From: Apostichopus japonicus
Taxonomy: Eukaryota > Echinodermata > Holothuroidea > Aspidochirotida > Stichopodidae
Direction of reading: 5' to 3'
NCBI RefSeq assembly: GCF_037975245.1
Contig: NC_092572.1
Span: 33,887,989-33,951,988 of the forward strand
Length of the DNA: 64,000 nt
Shown: positions 1-12,688 of the stretch, piece after piece
Layout of the letters: the number at the start of each line of letters is the position of its first letter
Position numbering within the stretch: position 1 is the stretch's first letter
Notes under the pieces: generated by a model
What the model was told of the DNA's origin: nothing
Seen by the model: the letters and a program-made list of their open reading frames with translations, nothing else
Databases searched by the model: none
Program-made: the position numbers and the translations under genes

Positions 1-3
1 TAT

Positions 4-155
4 AAACATACTCTATTCTAATACTCTTTCTTTTGAATTAAGGTGTTCACTTATTCATGTCTTGGTTATAGGTTAACCCTAAGCTTTACTTAGTTGTTTA
101 TATATGTGGATCAAAACATACTCTGTTATAATACTCTTTCTATTGAGTTAAGGTG
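4..155. repeat. Short direct duplication, period ~110 bp
   Basis: The words AAACATACTCT and AATACTCTTTCT followed by TAAGGTG occur near 4-45 and again near 114-155 with only a few differences. This is a simple local duplication with no coding content. Confidence 0.6.
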
Positions 156-731
156 ATTGTTTGATATTTCATTATATACATGTATATATATTCAGATACG
201 TATTCTACTCTGCTTGCCTCTGATTGGCTATCCGTTCCTGCTAATTAGTTATATTACAGAGCATAGCTCTGTTGCACATTGACCTTACTGAAGATTCTGT
301 ACACTACATAGTGACAGCAACAAGTGTCACTGTGAACTTTGTTCTGCCATTTATTCACCTGCAGCTCTTCTGTACAACCATACAGTAATATTGAACTAAT
401 TCAGTGCACTTACATGAAGCTTGCAGTGATGTGTCTGGTGTGGGATGGTGAAGGGGGGGGGGGGTATTAACGATATTATTTTATAAAACTTGAAGTACCC
501 CGTAAAGTGCCCCTCTTTGTAATACGAAATGATCTTTACTTATACAAATGACCCCTTATAAATGTAACTTTGTAAAAATGCCCTTTTTGTATTTTGATGT
601 ACTATATTGTTGAATACATTAATGCAATTACAATTAGAATATTCTCTTTTGTCAAAACAGTACATTCAACATTGCTGTATTTTGTGGTACGGCATGCATA
701 AAAAACAGTTTTGCCGGAAATTTTATATATA
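156..731. other. No gene seen
   Basis: A+T-rich sequence with one poly-G run near 453-466. I see no plausible exon, RNA gene or element ends here. Confidence 0.5.
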
Positions 732-984
732 ACTTGGTGGTCTTTAGCCCCACTGCCCATTGGAGTGTTTCCCCCACCCCCACCCCCACACTCCTCAGGA
801 TTTAAAGCTCTTCCGCCGTCCCTGGTAGAACGAGATATGGACAGACGAAAATTGTATATATTACTTGGTGGTCTTTAGCCCCACTGCCCATTGGAGTGTG
901 TCCCCCCCCACCCCACCCCCACACTCCCCAGGATTTGAAACTCTTCCGCCGTCCCTGGTAGAACGAGATATGGACAGACGAAAA
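732..984. repeat. 131-bp tandem duplication, C-rich
   Basis: Two near-identical copies begin with ACTTGGTGGTCTTTAGCCCC at 732 and 863 and end with TGGACAGACGAAAA at 839 and 970, giving a period of 131 bp. Each contains a run of CCCCCACCCC. Overlapping small open frames on both strands come from this repeat. A related C-rich block with GAACGAGA and ATGGACAGA occurs at 7930-8025, so this is also part of a dispersed family. Confidence 0.85.
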
Positions 985-1957
985 CCATTCCCAACTAGAC
1001 AGAGATTGTTCAGTTTTATTAAAGAAGAACAAAAAAGAATTGAATCCAGTTATATCATTCAAATAAATTCGAAAAGCACCATATTTATCAGATTAGTCAA
1101 TATTTATCAGATTATTCAATACTCTCACAACCAAGTTTGCTGTTTGATCTGATTAGTTTCAATTTTCACTCTTTCTTCTGAATGAGATGGTCGAGCGCCC
1201 TCGAAAGCAAAAGTTATTTGTCCGCGCTCTGGTGGTCACGTACACCGAAGATGTCATACGCCCTCAATTAAGCACACGATTATATTGGTTACGGTAAAGT
1301 GATGGTTATTGTTAGAATAAATATAGCATTCCAAATATCAAGTTGATAAAACATTGTTAGATTAGATAGACATGTTGATTATTATTGTCTCGCAAGGAAT
1401 GATGAACTGAAGTTCTACACGCCATGTAGTGAACTCACAGAATAAAGTCGTTCGATATTTGATCGAGTCATTTTGATTTCAATGGGGCTCCCCAGCGTCA
1501 TATCCGAGGGTGCTGTCATATAGGTCCTAACAGAGTTCAGACTGTAGGTCCTAACGTGCTTTATCTGTACAGTTTACAAAACTATGCTCTAAAATAACAC
1601 GATGTCGTAAATGCACAACACTCACAAGCATACGAACACGCACGGGGAATTTGTATGCAGAGGCGTAATAAAAAATTAATGATTTTGAATTTTTTTTGCT
1701 CCTGTAAAAACCTTGCAAATATAACATCATTTTACAACTTAGCACCCGTAATGATGTAGTTTTAAATGCGAGGGGAGTACCTCCTCCCCGTAAGGCCCCT
1801 CTTCAAAGCCGACACATTCACCAAAATAATTCAAGTGAAAACGTGTCACCGAGCAAAATAATTGGAAAGGAAATGAAAACCAGGGCCATAAGACGTGTTT
1901 ACTGTTGCTCTGTATGCGTGAGTTGACTATCAGAACTCTTGAATCAAATAATGATAA
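985..1957. repeat. Segmental repeat copy A (partner at 7880-9385)
   Basis: A series of blocks reappears in the same order near 8250-9385: GATCTGATTAGTTTC (~1147), CACCGAAGATGTCATACG, CACAACACTCACAAGCATAC (~1614), GCACCCGTAATGATGTA (~1742), AACCAGGGCCATAAGACGTG (~1879) and GAATCAAATAATGAT (~1942). Collinearity over about 1 kb points to an old duplication or a dispersed mobile element rather than chance similarity. No coding frame is convincing. Confidence 0.7.
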
Positions 1958-2106
1958 CTGTTATTGATGTTCAGGAATTGTGTATTTTCTTATATCTTTA
2001 AAAAAATCTTTACACAATGGCTTTGCCTTTTTACCATTTAATCCCGTTTTTCCTTTTACATATGTCATTAACATTTAACAAAAATCAAGGCGGTTTCATT
2101 ATCACA

Positions 2107-2671
2107 CAGGGACGGATCCAGGATTTTCGAAAAGCGGAGGGGAGAGGAAGAGGGCGGTGAGGTTTTTCCGAGGTACAGGAATTGTCATGATTAATACCTA
2201 AGCTGAGCGCCACCATCAGTTGGCGTGTAGCAGAACAAACACATTCTTGACAAAATTGCCTCCCGAGGATTGCCGGAAATATCTCTTCCCGAGCCTTGTT
2301 AGTTGCATTTAAAGAAAAAAAAATTGAGCTCTTACGTGTTGGAAATTTAAACTTCCCAAAATAAGTAAATTTCGAAAACAAAATCGGTAAAGTCACTTTG
2401 TAGGGGAAGAAAATGACTTTACTCTATATTTGATGTTCTACACAGGTAATTGAAGGTAATCATATTTAGTAAATCACGTGACATAAATATAATTCCATGA
2501 CAGTTGGTCTAAGAAAGGTTCAAATTCGTGTTGATTGCAACTAGTGGATGTACTTGTAGGTATACAATAATTGCTATACGTAAATAACCAGATATTAAAA
2601 TACGCAGAGCATTCTGATAGTAGCCGTAGCCTTTATAAACTCTGTAATTTCGGTGTAAATTGTTAGGTTTG

Positions 2672-2732
<61 letters not shown>

Positions 2733-2817
2733 TGTTTTACATGCCAAACAGGGACTTAGTGTGGGCACCTAATGAGCTGAAAAGATGAGTCGTGTGGGGG
2801 ACTGGGGGCCACTGCCC
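2107..2817 (+). mobile_element. hAT-like non-autonomous element remnant (right end uncertain)
   Basis: The left end CAGGGACGGATCCAGGATTT resembles ends of short hAT-type elements (family knowledge). An internal stretch (GAGCGCCACCATCAGTTGGCG, then TTGCCGGAAATATCTCTTCC) matches the interior of the element at 35604-35976, so the two are relatives. I could not find a clean matching right end or target duplication. The right limit is placed near a GCCACTGCCCCTC sequence and is a guess. An (ATT)n run lies inside. Confidence 0.4.
2674..2731. repeat. (ATT)n microsatellite
   Basis: About 19 uninterrupted ATT units. Confidence 0.95.
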
Positions 2818-2829
2818 CTCGTTAGTAGG

Positions 2830-4709
2830 CTAAAAAGGCCTTGATATATGGTTGATGAAGTTAGTAGAATGACGATACCAGAGAGGCATGCGCCGAAGAT
2901 GCGAGCTATCTAGGGGGTCCGAGGTAATTCCCCGGAAAACAGCACTTTTGGACGTCAAATGATGCAATGTGATGCACATGTAATTCCTATACATAGATAG
3001 GATCAAGTGAGTCATTGGACATTTTTCCCCTACACAAGGAATTACGATTATTTTCAAAATATTTATGAGTGGGGGGGTGGGAGGGGGACGAAGACATTAC
3101 GTCCCCAACCAAATAATTGGGATGGGGGAAACATCTTTGCAAGAAATTTTCAAGAATTGACAAAGCGATAAGTATTAAAACAAATTGGCAGTGGTTTGCA
3201 AATAATATAACTCTTATGCTGTGTAACCAGCTTTGGGAATGCATTATCTTCTAAATTTGCTAAATTGGACAACAAAATTCCACAACTTGCAAAGTACCGA
3301 AGAAAACCAGTATTTACGCTTATTTGAAATAATAGAATCAAATTCACCAGTTTAGGGAATAGTTGTAGAATAGCCTTTGGCGGTTTATTTCTGACAGTAT
3401 TCCTCATTCACGAGTATGGCACTTTAGACCCACCATATACGGTCATAGACACACGGTTAGATAGATTGAGAGTATTATAACAGGAGTGAACATTACATGC
3501 TTTAGTCAGATAACTATGGACACAAAATGTTACTTAAATTGTTAGTAAAATCTTCCTCTTTATAATCCATTGAAAGAGCAAAGAGAACACAGATTTGTTT
3601 TTCTATTTTGGGACACGAGTTTTCAACAAATTTGAAAAATTTGCCCACACTTCAAACTTCGCGGCTCGAGGACAGGGAAAGGTTTTGGTGTGATTATCTG
3701 ATAATATATCGTCCTTGCCGTGACCAACTCAATTATACATTGGGGATAGCATTCAATAATATATACACAATTACAAGGCTCTAATTTAATACTGTCGTTG
3801 TCATCTCATGAGGAATATAAGCTAATATCTAGAGAAATGTCTTGGTAATGAGTTATTGGTGTAAATCAACTTAACTGTTACCAATATTTGTCAACACGAG
3901 ACGTTCATGTTATTGGCCTTTTCACACAAGTCGAATTCTCCAAATCGTGGAGTCTAACTCCATGAAATTAATTTCCACAACGATTGTCCGACAGGTGATA
4001 AATACACAAAAGAACATCACTCACCAGCGGTCTATTCTCATACCAAGTCTGTTCTCCCGGACAATCCCCAGTAACTGTACCTTTCAAATTCCCGGCTGAT
4101 AGGTATATGTGTAGGCCTATAGTAGTACTGTTACATACTGGTAAAGGAAGGAATCTAACAACCGTGTTTGCTCCTATACTGACCATTCCTTTCTACGATC
4201 CCGTCAGCTACCATGTGGCTTTATGAAGGGGAACAAGGCAAACAGGGGAAGAGGGGTGGGTACCTAACACTGGGATACTCCTACGACTGAATAAACAGGG
4301 TTATGATGTTTTAGTGTAAAAGAATCTTTAACTTTTCTTATGCAAATTAAACACAAGTTATCTGTGGCATGCGTTGCTGGTTATTATGATTACGTAACTA
4401 TGTGCTTCTTTGTTACGCTAGACAATCTGTTTTGCTTCATATAAAAGCAATAAGCCATTATGTTCGTAGAGTTATTATTCTTTCTTTATATATCTTAAAT
4501 CTCGTTGATATTTCGCTGATGACTCGTTACCTGTTTTCAATATTTCGCATAATATATTTCAATATGTCAGTGTTCAACCTTTGCGTTTTCGTGATCCCTT
4601 TGATACTATTTATTTCAATACTTTATCTTCAGCTTACTGAGTTGGCTTCATCAATTCCAATCTATCTGGAGTAAGAGATCAATAGATATTCTAAAAATAA
4701 TTATAATTA
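2830..4709. other. No gene seen
   Basis: A+T-rich, with a G-rich run near 3069-3090. The short open frames on both strands lack domain resemblance, splice context or conservation that I can point to. Confidence 0.5.
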
Positions 4710-4750
4710 TCGTCATCGTCGTCGTCGTCGTCATCGTCATCGTCATCGAT
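4710..4750. repeat. GTC/ATC microsatellite, left part
   Basis: Runs of CGTCATCGTCGTC directly abut the element at 4754-5017. The same repeat resumes on its other side, so this appears to be the left part of one interrupted microsatellite. Confidence 0.9.
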
Positions 4751-4753
4751 CCC

Positions 4754-5017
4754 CAGCAAACACAAAAACGTTTTTAAAACGTTATTAAAACGTTTCGTCT
4801 TTTGTTTTTATAACGTTAATTGTGGAGTAATAAATAGGCCTATGTCACGAAAACGTTTTCAGGCTATTATTTCAAACATTTTTTCGTTAAAAAATTAACA
4901 TAACATTAATATTTCATAAAAATGTTATGCCGACGTTTTTATAACACCACATTTAACGTTATTAAAACATATTTTAGAGGCTCTTTTAAAAATGTTATGA
5001 TAACGTTTTGTGTTTGC
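4754..5017. mobile_element. MITE-like inverted-repeat element inside a microsatellite
   Basis: The left end reads GCAAACACAAAAACGTTTTT (from 4756). The right end, read on the other strand, starts GCAAACACAAAACGTTAT. The interior is full of AACGTT words in both orientations, so the ~262-bp piece can fold on itself. It has no coding capacity. Target duplications cannot be judged because both flanks are the same microsatellite. Superfamily not assigned. Confidence 0.65.
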
Positions 5018-5431
<414 letters not shown>

Positions 5432-6407
5432 CTAACCTTTAATATATTTGACAAAATGTTTACAACAAAATAACTGCACTAATTTCTGCTAACTTGATAT
5501 GCCCAAAAAATAGAGTATTCATCTAATAAAACATCACTGTTTTTCGGAATTTTGGACAAGTTTCATTTGAATTTTCTAGCTGATTATAGCGGATTTCGTT
5601 GTGATGCAGACACAATCTAGTCTCAACATAAATTCTCATTACATATCGCAGCGATGATCATGCCCAACTTATCGTCACTAAAGTTTAAAGATTGATCGCA
5701 TGTTTTTAACTTAAATAAATACCTCGAGTAAATTACAGAACATTTATTTTTAAACCTTTGCATAGAAATGATCGGTTAAGTTAATATGAAAACGCTATAG
5801 TGCATGTTAGATGATGTGATTGTAAGAAACTGCCCTGTCTGTCTAGTTGTCTGCCGAGTATTCAAACAATAATTGATCTATGGAGCACGCCCTCTATTAA
5901 TCAATAATTATCGTTGCTGGTCAGAATTAGAGCGTCCTGCTACATCCATGTGTATAGTTTAGAGACAACAATTACAGGATATTTAAATATATGCAAATCA
6001 AACGTGACTCTTTAATACAGATAATAAACTACATTTTTATAGGATTTCAGTATTGGACAGAATAGAAAAACAACTCAACAAGATGTTTTGAATGTACAGA
6101 GTTTATAACATTAATGTATATACCAAGACAAACGGGTTACCGACGGATACATTTATTTGTACTTGAATCAGCTTTTCTAGTTGATTTTGATAATTGTTGG
6201 TTGATACTAAACGTCCATTGCAATGTATAAGATATAAGCTTGAATAGACAAATTACCATTTAGACAGTAAGTTACAGATGCCGAAAATGAAAACAAAATC
6301 CCATTATTGTTTAACAAAAGGTTAGTGTGACACGGCTCCGCGCGACGAAATGTTAAGACTTGAACATTAAGAATTACGCACCTTCACTTAGTGACGTCAC
6401 TCTAGGG
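5432..6407. other. No gene seen
   Basis: A+T-rich unique sequence. A perfect TGACGTCA lies at 6392-6399. No exon or element recognised. Confidence 0.5.
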
Positions 6408-6845
6408 TTATATTTTCATAAGAACATGACAATGATATATTACTTTGACTTTGCAGCAAACTATGAAGGTTTGTGAAAATGTCGAGGGAACGCTAGCCTA
6501 AATATCATAATAATATTAACGGTGACAAGAATCATTAGCGGTTAATTGATCGATTAAAAACATGTAACCCCGGGAATATTGATCGCTCATTTGTTATAAA
6601 AGTAAATAAAACAATTCCCCTAAATTTAAAGTCAAATCAAGAAATTGAAAACATAGGAATAAACAGAACATTTGCTATCAGTGTGTTGGGTTATATTTTA
6701 CAATGATATATTATCTTATTTGCAGCAATTCTTGGAAGGTTTGTGAAAATGTCAACTGAACGCAAAGCCTGAATAAATGTCATAACACTATCAATGTTGC
6801 CAAGAAGAATGATCGGTTTATTGATCAATTATCAACAAACTCATA
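6408..6845. repeat. Diverged ~280-bp direct duplication
   Basis: GGGTTATATTTT, CAATGATATATTA, TTTGCAGCAA and GAAGGTTTGTGAAAATGTC occur in the same order from 6408 and again from about 6688, and ATGATCGGTT/ATTGATC follow in both. Copies differ by substitutions and small indels. Not coding. Confidence 0.75.
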
Positions 6846-7879
6846 TTGTCTTACTCCCCCAAATAAAATAGACATATTCCAGTGACTTATATTTGACAAT
6901 CATGAATACGATTTTAGAGTCAACTGCAAAGTATGTTCCAAGATTAACTATAGCCAATAAATGGAGCCAATAAAGGGAGGGTAAAGCACAGTGACATACT
7001 ACCCCCTCCCCATCTCCAATAGTCAGTATAGGGGTTTGTATTCTGCCGTGGAAGAATGAGACACACTGTACACTCCTCACAGTGCACTCCTCCCCCCCCC
7101 CCCCCCTCATGTCATTTTATTGTCTCAACCTCACAGAAAGTATTTATTAGCAAAACCTTGCGTTAGTCTAAATTTTAAAAACAATTCTAGGGTGACGGCT
7201 TCAATAACCCGGAAATAAAATATGTTCGTTCATTCAAATTGCTCGTAATTTCCAAGTTAGTTTACCGTTGATTTATTTTACCAAGCCATGATTTCTATGA
7301 ACGGAGGAACGCCGGTATAGTAAAGACATCAGTGATGCCCTCCAATTTATTAATGGGTTTAGATGTTTTCAAATTAGATTTTAAATCATTTGAAATCGCT
7401 GAGAATAATATAATATAGGCAATAGGTGCATGAGCGTCCAGAGACAACACGGTTAGGACCCGGAGTCAATTACATTACCCGGCACCATCTGTGCACAGTT
7501 CATTATTCGATATTTCCCAGCCCCTCCGTATTTTCCCCGACCAGCAAAGTGAGTGCGTTACCCGAGACTGTGGAGGGGGGTCTTAACTATAATTTGATAA
7601 CTGTTAGTAAACACTCAATATTGCCCCTCTATACGTAAAAGAAATGCTCATTTTAATGACATGTACCCTTCTCAAATGTCATAAGTTTGTTGAAAAGCCC
7701 TATTAGTTTTATTAACCATTATTAATAACGACGATAATTTTTAATTACCATGTGCAATTTTGTTGAAAATTTTCATACAAGTGAAATGAATAAGTTCTCT
7801 TTTGTTAGACAAATTTCAAAACTGGAATTTGTGCTATACGGAATGGACGGAGAATATTTTGTCTCGGAAGTTTGGAGGT
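6846..7879. other. No gene seen; long poly-C run
   Basis: Contains a run of 15 C at 7092-7106. Short open frames overlap low-complexity G/C stretches and show no domain. Confidence 0.5.
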
Positions 7880-9385
7880 AACTTCGTGGTTTTCCACTCA
7901 AATAAATGTCGCAAATCCCACTTTCCCTCGATGTATGCGCCCCCCCCCCCTCTCCTCCACAGGATTGAATCCACTTCCGCCACCCCTGGGAGAACGAGAC
8001 AATGGACAGAACAAAGGTCACGTGGTTCCACAAGATATATTCCACATAGTAAGATTATCGTTCATCATTCATCCTAGTGTTCTCAATTGCTTCAATGAGA
8101 TTGGGAGAGACTGCCAGAAGCCAATCTAAATCACTCTTGTAGATTTCAGGACTTATGACACGCTGGTCGCCCCGTGTTCGTGTAATAGCATACATTGCAT
8201 TACTGCATAATATGTATGAGATAATGCAATAGACTAATACCATTTTTGCGTTCTTGATCTGACTAGTTTCAAGTTTTACTCTCCTTTTTTCGAGAAAATA
8301 AGTAAAAGTTGTTATTCCGCGAGACAGCGGCCACTTAGACCGAAGAAGTCGTACGTCCTCAATTTAGGTCGACAGACGCACACGATTAAGCAATTTATGT
8401 TAAATTAAACTATCACGATGGCGTAAAAGCACAACACTCGCAAGCATACGAACACGCAGGGTGAATTTTATGCCGACGCATAGGCGTAGCAATGGAAGGA
8501 TCAGGCAGTCCATTGAACAGGGACAGCAATATCCAGGGACCCCCAATATCGAGGAACCTCCAATATCCAGGGTCATTAAATGTTCGTTCCAACAATTTGA
8601 GCCAATAACAACAGTCAGTCGTGTTTATGCAAGAAATATTGATATTTGCAACCGTGCCTATGCCTCAGTCTGTTTTATCTCAAAGAGTTGACAACAAATG
8701 AAGCGTACACTGCCCTCACTCACGTACGGAACATACGACCTGCTTTATCACAGTTATGTACTACATTGAACCGTATTGAACTGGTAGTTCTTGAATTTAA
8801 AGCAAGCTTTGTCGGAAATGCAAAGCAATTAACAAACTAAAATGTCTATACACAGCTTTTCGTTTACTTTCATGCTCCGTGAAGAAATATTATTGCAGAC
8901 TGTAAAACAATACAGACCTTCAGTTCATGTTTACACTATGATTGTTAGATATATCACATCCTGTAACTTAGAATATATGTGATATCACACGTCATTTCCC
9001 CTAATAACCGGGTATTGAAACTTGACACTTTTTATGGTTGTAAATGTTTGGTAGGTTCACCCAAAATTGAGAGAAAAAGAAATATCGGCGATGAATGTAG
9101 TGCAAAATGAATGATCTTGAACATCAACTTTTCCTGTAAAAAACTAAGCACCCGTAATGATGTAAAAGTATTTAATGCTAGGGGGATACTCCTACCCGTA
9201 CGTCTCCTTTCCAATGCCGCAATATTCACCAAGATAATTAGAGTTAACATTGGTACCACCAAGCAAAACAATTAAAATTAAATGGAAAACCAGGGCCATA
9301 CGACGTGATTACTGATAACTATGAGCCTCTTAACCGTGCATGCGTGAGCTGACTATCTGGACTCTGGAATCAAATAATGATGATA
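7880..9385. repeat. Segmental repeat copy B (partner at 732-1957)
   Basis: Holds the same ordered blocks as copy A: C-rich block with GAACGAGACAATGGACAGA (~7991), TTGATCTGACTAGTTTC (~8255), CACAACACTCGCAAGCATAC (~8431), GCACCCGTAATGATGTA (~9149), AACCAGGGCCATACGACGTG (~9290) and GAATCAAATAATGATG (~9367). Relative to copy A, about 0.6 kb of extra sequence lies between ~8485 and ~9105, either inserted here or lost from copy A. The interior GGCGTAGCAATGGA start is suggestive of an element end but is not proven. Confidence 0.7.
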
Positions 9386-9395
9386 TTTTTCTCTC

Positions 9396-10115
9396 CTTAA
9401 AGCTATTTCGTGTATATATGACACTATCAGATTATATTTACCAATAACAGCAGGTTTAAAGCTAGTTTGTGTATATATGACACTATAAGATTATATTTAC
9501 CAATAACAGCAGGTTTAAAGCTATTTCGTGTATATATATGACACTATCAGATTATATTTACCAATAACAGCAGTTTAAAAGCTAGTTCGTGTATATATGA
9601 CACTATCAGATTATATTTAACAATAACAGCAGGTTTAAAGCTAGTTTGTGTATATATGACACTATCAGATTATATTTACCAATAACAGCAGGTTTAAAGC
9701 TAGTTCGTGTATATATGACACTATCAGATTATATTTACCAATAACAGCAGGTTTAAAGCTAGTTTGTGTATATATGACACTATAAGATTATATTTACCAA
9801 TAACAGCAGGTTTAAAGCTATTTCGTGTATATATATGACACTATCAGATTATATTTACCAATAACAGCAGTTTAAAAGCTAGTTCGTGTATATATGACAC
9901 TATCAGATTATATTTAACAATAACAGCAGGTTTAAAGCTAGTTTGTGTATATATGACACTATCAGATTATATTTACCAATAACAGCAGGTTTAAAGCTAG
10001 TTCGTGTATATATGACACTATCAGATTATATTTACCAATAACAGCAGGTTTAAAGCTAGTTCGTGTATATATGACACTATCGGATTATATTGATCAACAA
10101 CAGCAGTTTAAATGC
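9396..10115. repeat. ~60-bp minisatellite with 297-bp higher-order period
   Basis: About 12 copies of a 59-61 bp unit containing TTTAAAGCTAGTTCGTGTAT and CAGATTATATTTACCAATAA. Variant marks recur with a longer period: TATAAGATTA is at 9484 and again at 9781, and the TATTTCGTGTATATATATG variant follows each. Five monomers therefore form a repeated block. Confidence 0.95.
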
Positions 10116-11043
10116 TCGTAACCGCACTTGTTAGTTTTAATCTCGGCGGAAGAAAAAAACAAAAAAAGGGCAAACATGAAAAAGAAATGCTAATGTTAAG
10201 ATACTACGGAAGTATTTCCAAAATAACTTCCGCGCAGAGACTGATCTAGGGAAAATGTCGAGCGCCCTCTAAAATAAAGATTTACAACAGATCTAGAAAC
10301 TTGAAACCATTCGGATTAGTCACAACGTACTTCCAATATTAAATTATTACTTCATGTATCATATTCTTCTTTTTATTCCACTTCTATTCGTCCAGAACTT
10401 GTATTCATGCTGTGATAAACTATTTACTGTGTCGTTGGAACACAGTTTCTTGTAAATTCGTTTAAGTTTCATTTAAACGTAGTTTACAAACAACACATTG
10501 TCACCTATCTTTAACTAAATCGTTTAGTATTTAACGTAGAGGGAATTATAATATTTAACTCCTACTTGCATGATACTTACTTACCGTTACTAACTAACAG
10601 GAACATGAATCTATGTCTCTCTTACCTCTTCTCCCGGTAGATTACCCCATCTGTCACAGGCCTGAAAGGAAGGGAAGGTTATTATCATGAGATGTTTAAA
10701 TGTGTTTCAGGGGGAAAAAAAGGCGAAGTAAAAAATGTATAAGTTAGAATGATATATCTTCACAAATATCACAGTAAACTATTCTTTGCAGGTAAACGCA
10801 CATCTGTATTGAACACCCTAAAGTCAATATAGGAGACAGACTCATCACTGTAAGATGCACGGACCAAATAACAAGAATATAAACATCATCTTAATAGGGA
10901 AGGCAATGATAGTCTTAAACCAGTCATCAACCACCGAATGACGTCATCGAAAACTGAGTGACGTCACAATGACCAACTTTTCACTGAGATAATCAGATGG
11001 TTACCCTAAACGACAGAGAAGACGACTAGAAGTGAAAGACAGG
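10116..11043. other. No gene seen
   Basis: Unique A+T-rich sequence. Two perfect TGACGTCA palindromes lie 20 bp apart (10939-10946 and 10959-10966). No exon recognised. Confidence 0.5.
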
Positions 11044-12688
11044 TGTACGGAATGCCATATGTATCAAAAATGTCCAAAACTATATAGGCATGTTCAAAAT
11101 AATATAAGCATGTTCAAAATAATATAAGCATGTCCAAAATAATATAAGCATGTCCAAAAAATTATAAGCATGTCCAAATTTATATAAACATATCGAAACT
11201 TATATAAGTATGTCCAAAAATAATATGAGCATGCCCAAAATTATATGAGAGTGTTGAAAACTTATATGAACATGTCGAATGTAACTGCTAACTTCATCTT
11301 TATAGTGAACATTTTGGCATTTGAATTCACGCCATATGTTGCAAAATATCCCCAAAAATATAAGTATGTCCAAAATAATATAAGCATGTCCAAATTTATA
11401 TAGACATATCGAAACTTATATAGGTATGTCCAAAAATAATATGAGCATGCCCAAAATAATATAAGAGTGTCGAAAAATAATACAAAAGTCTCGAGCGTAA
11501 CTGCTAGTTTCAACTTTGTAATAAACAGTAAGGCGTTTGAATTTACGCCATATGTTCCAAATATCAAACTTTTTATTTTGGTATGCTGAAAACAAATACA
11601 CCATATCCAGCGTAACGTAAGACGATGTACAGTTCATCCATTACCGTATTAGTGTGTGTGTTTATATTTTAATGATATTTCGATCGAGAACGATTTTATT
11701 TTCGAGGAAATATTAGTTGAGTTGTTTCGTAGCGCGAGTGGTCAACCGGGCCCCAAGGTGCTGTAACTATCAGTGAGTTTAACACGAAGAACCACTGCAG
11801 TGCCCAACACTCCACGCTATTTAATCACTAATCTGTAGTTGACGAGTTCTTTCCACGTTTCCATCTTGAAATTTAGTTTAAAGGTGAGAGTGAAGATTAA
11901 ACGTTGCATACCCCTAACCTAGGCTTACTTTTTTTTTAATCCTGGCCTAGCGTCCTACTTCGTTCATGTAGGCTAGCCCATAATTCGCCACCATTACGCA
12001 TGTGTGATAACTACTGGACTTGTTAGAAAGTTGTTAACGCATGCATGTTGTACGTACTTTCGCACGTGAACTTCTTTGCCTTCGCATCAATATATGAATA
12101 ATTTCAGCACCTCTAGGCAGGGCGAAACCACTCACATTACGAAGGGATGTGAAAAGGAAAAATGTTAGGTGATCGTCTTGTTTTTACATATTTTTACTTC
12201 AAACGCCTATATATTCACAACAAAGTTGAAGTTAGCAATTACACTCGCGAGACTTTTCTGTTATTTTTCGACAACCTCATATTATTTTGGGCGTGCTCAT
12301 ATTATATTTGGACATACTTGTATGTGTTTGGACATGCGCATATTATTTTGGACATGCTCATAATAGTTTCGACATGTCTATATAAATTTGGACATGCTCA
12401 TATTAGTTTGGACATGCTTATATTATTTTGGATATTTTGCAACATATGGCGTAACTTTAAAACGCCAAAATGTTCAATACAAAATTGAATTAAGCAGTTA
12501 CATTTGACCCTCTTGTATTATTTTTCGACACTTTTTTAAATATTTTGGACATGCTCATATAGTCTTTCGACACTCTCATATTATTTTGGACATGCTCTTA
12601 TTATTTTATATAAATTTGGATAGCTAATATTTTTTTGGACATGCTTATATTATTTTGGACGTTTTTGATACATGTGGCATTCCGTACA
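11044..12688. mobile_element. Fold-back type element with long inverted arms
   Basis: The ends are inverted copies: TGTACGGAATGCCATATGTA at 11044 and, read on the other strand from 12688, TGTACGGAATGCCACATGTA. Behind each end lie tandem ~21-bp units built on ATAAGCATGTCCAAAATAAT (left) and their complements (right). Two further blocks (an ...AAACGCC/GCCATATGTTGCAAAATATCC-type block and an AACTGCTAACTTCA-type block) are also mirrored, so each arm is ~0.5 kb around a central unique part (11640-12160). No transposase frame is visible and no clear target duplication was found. Confidence 0.75.

Noticed and set aside
2085-2396. 103-codon minus-strand frame
   Set aside because: Overlaps the hAT-like remnant and shows no domain.
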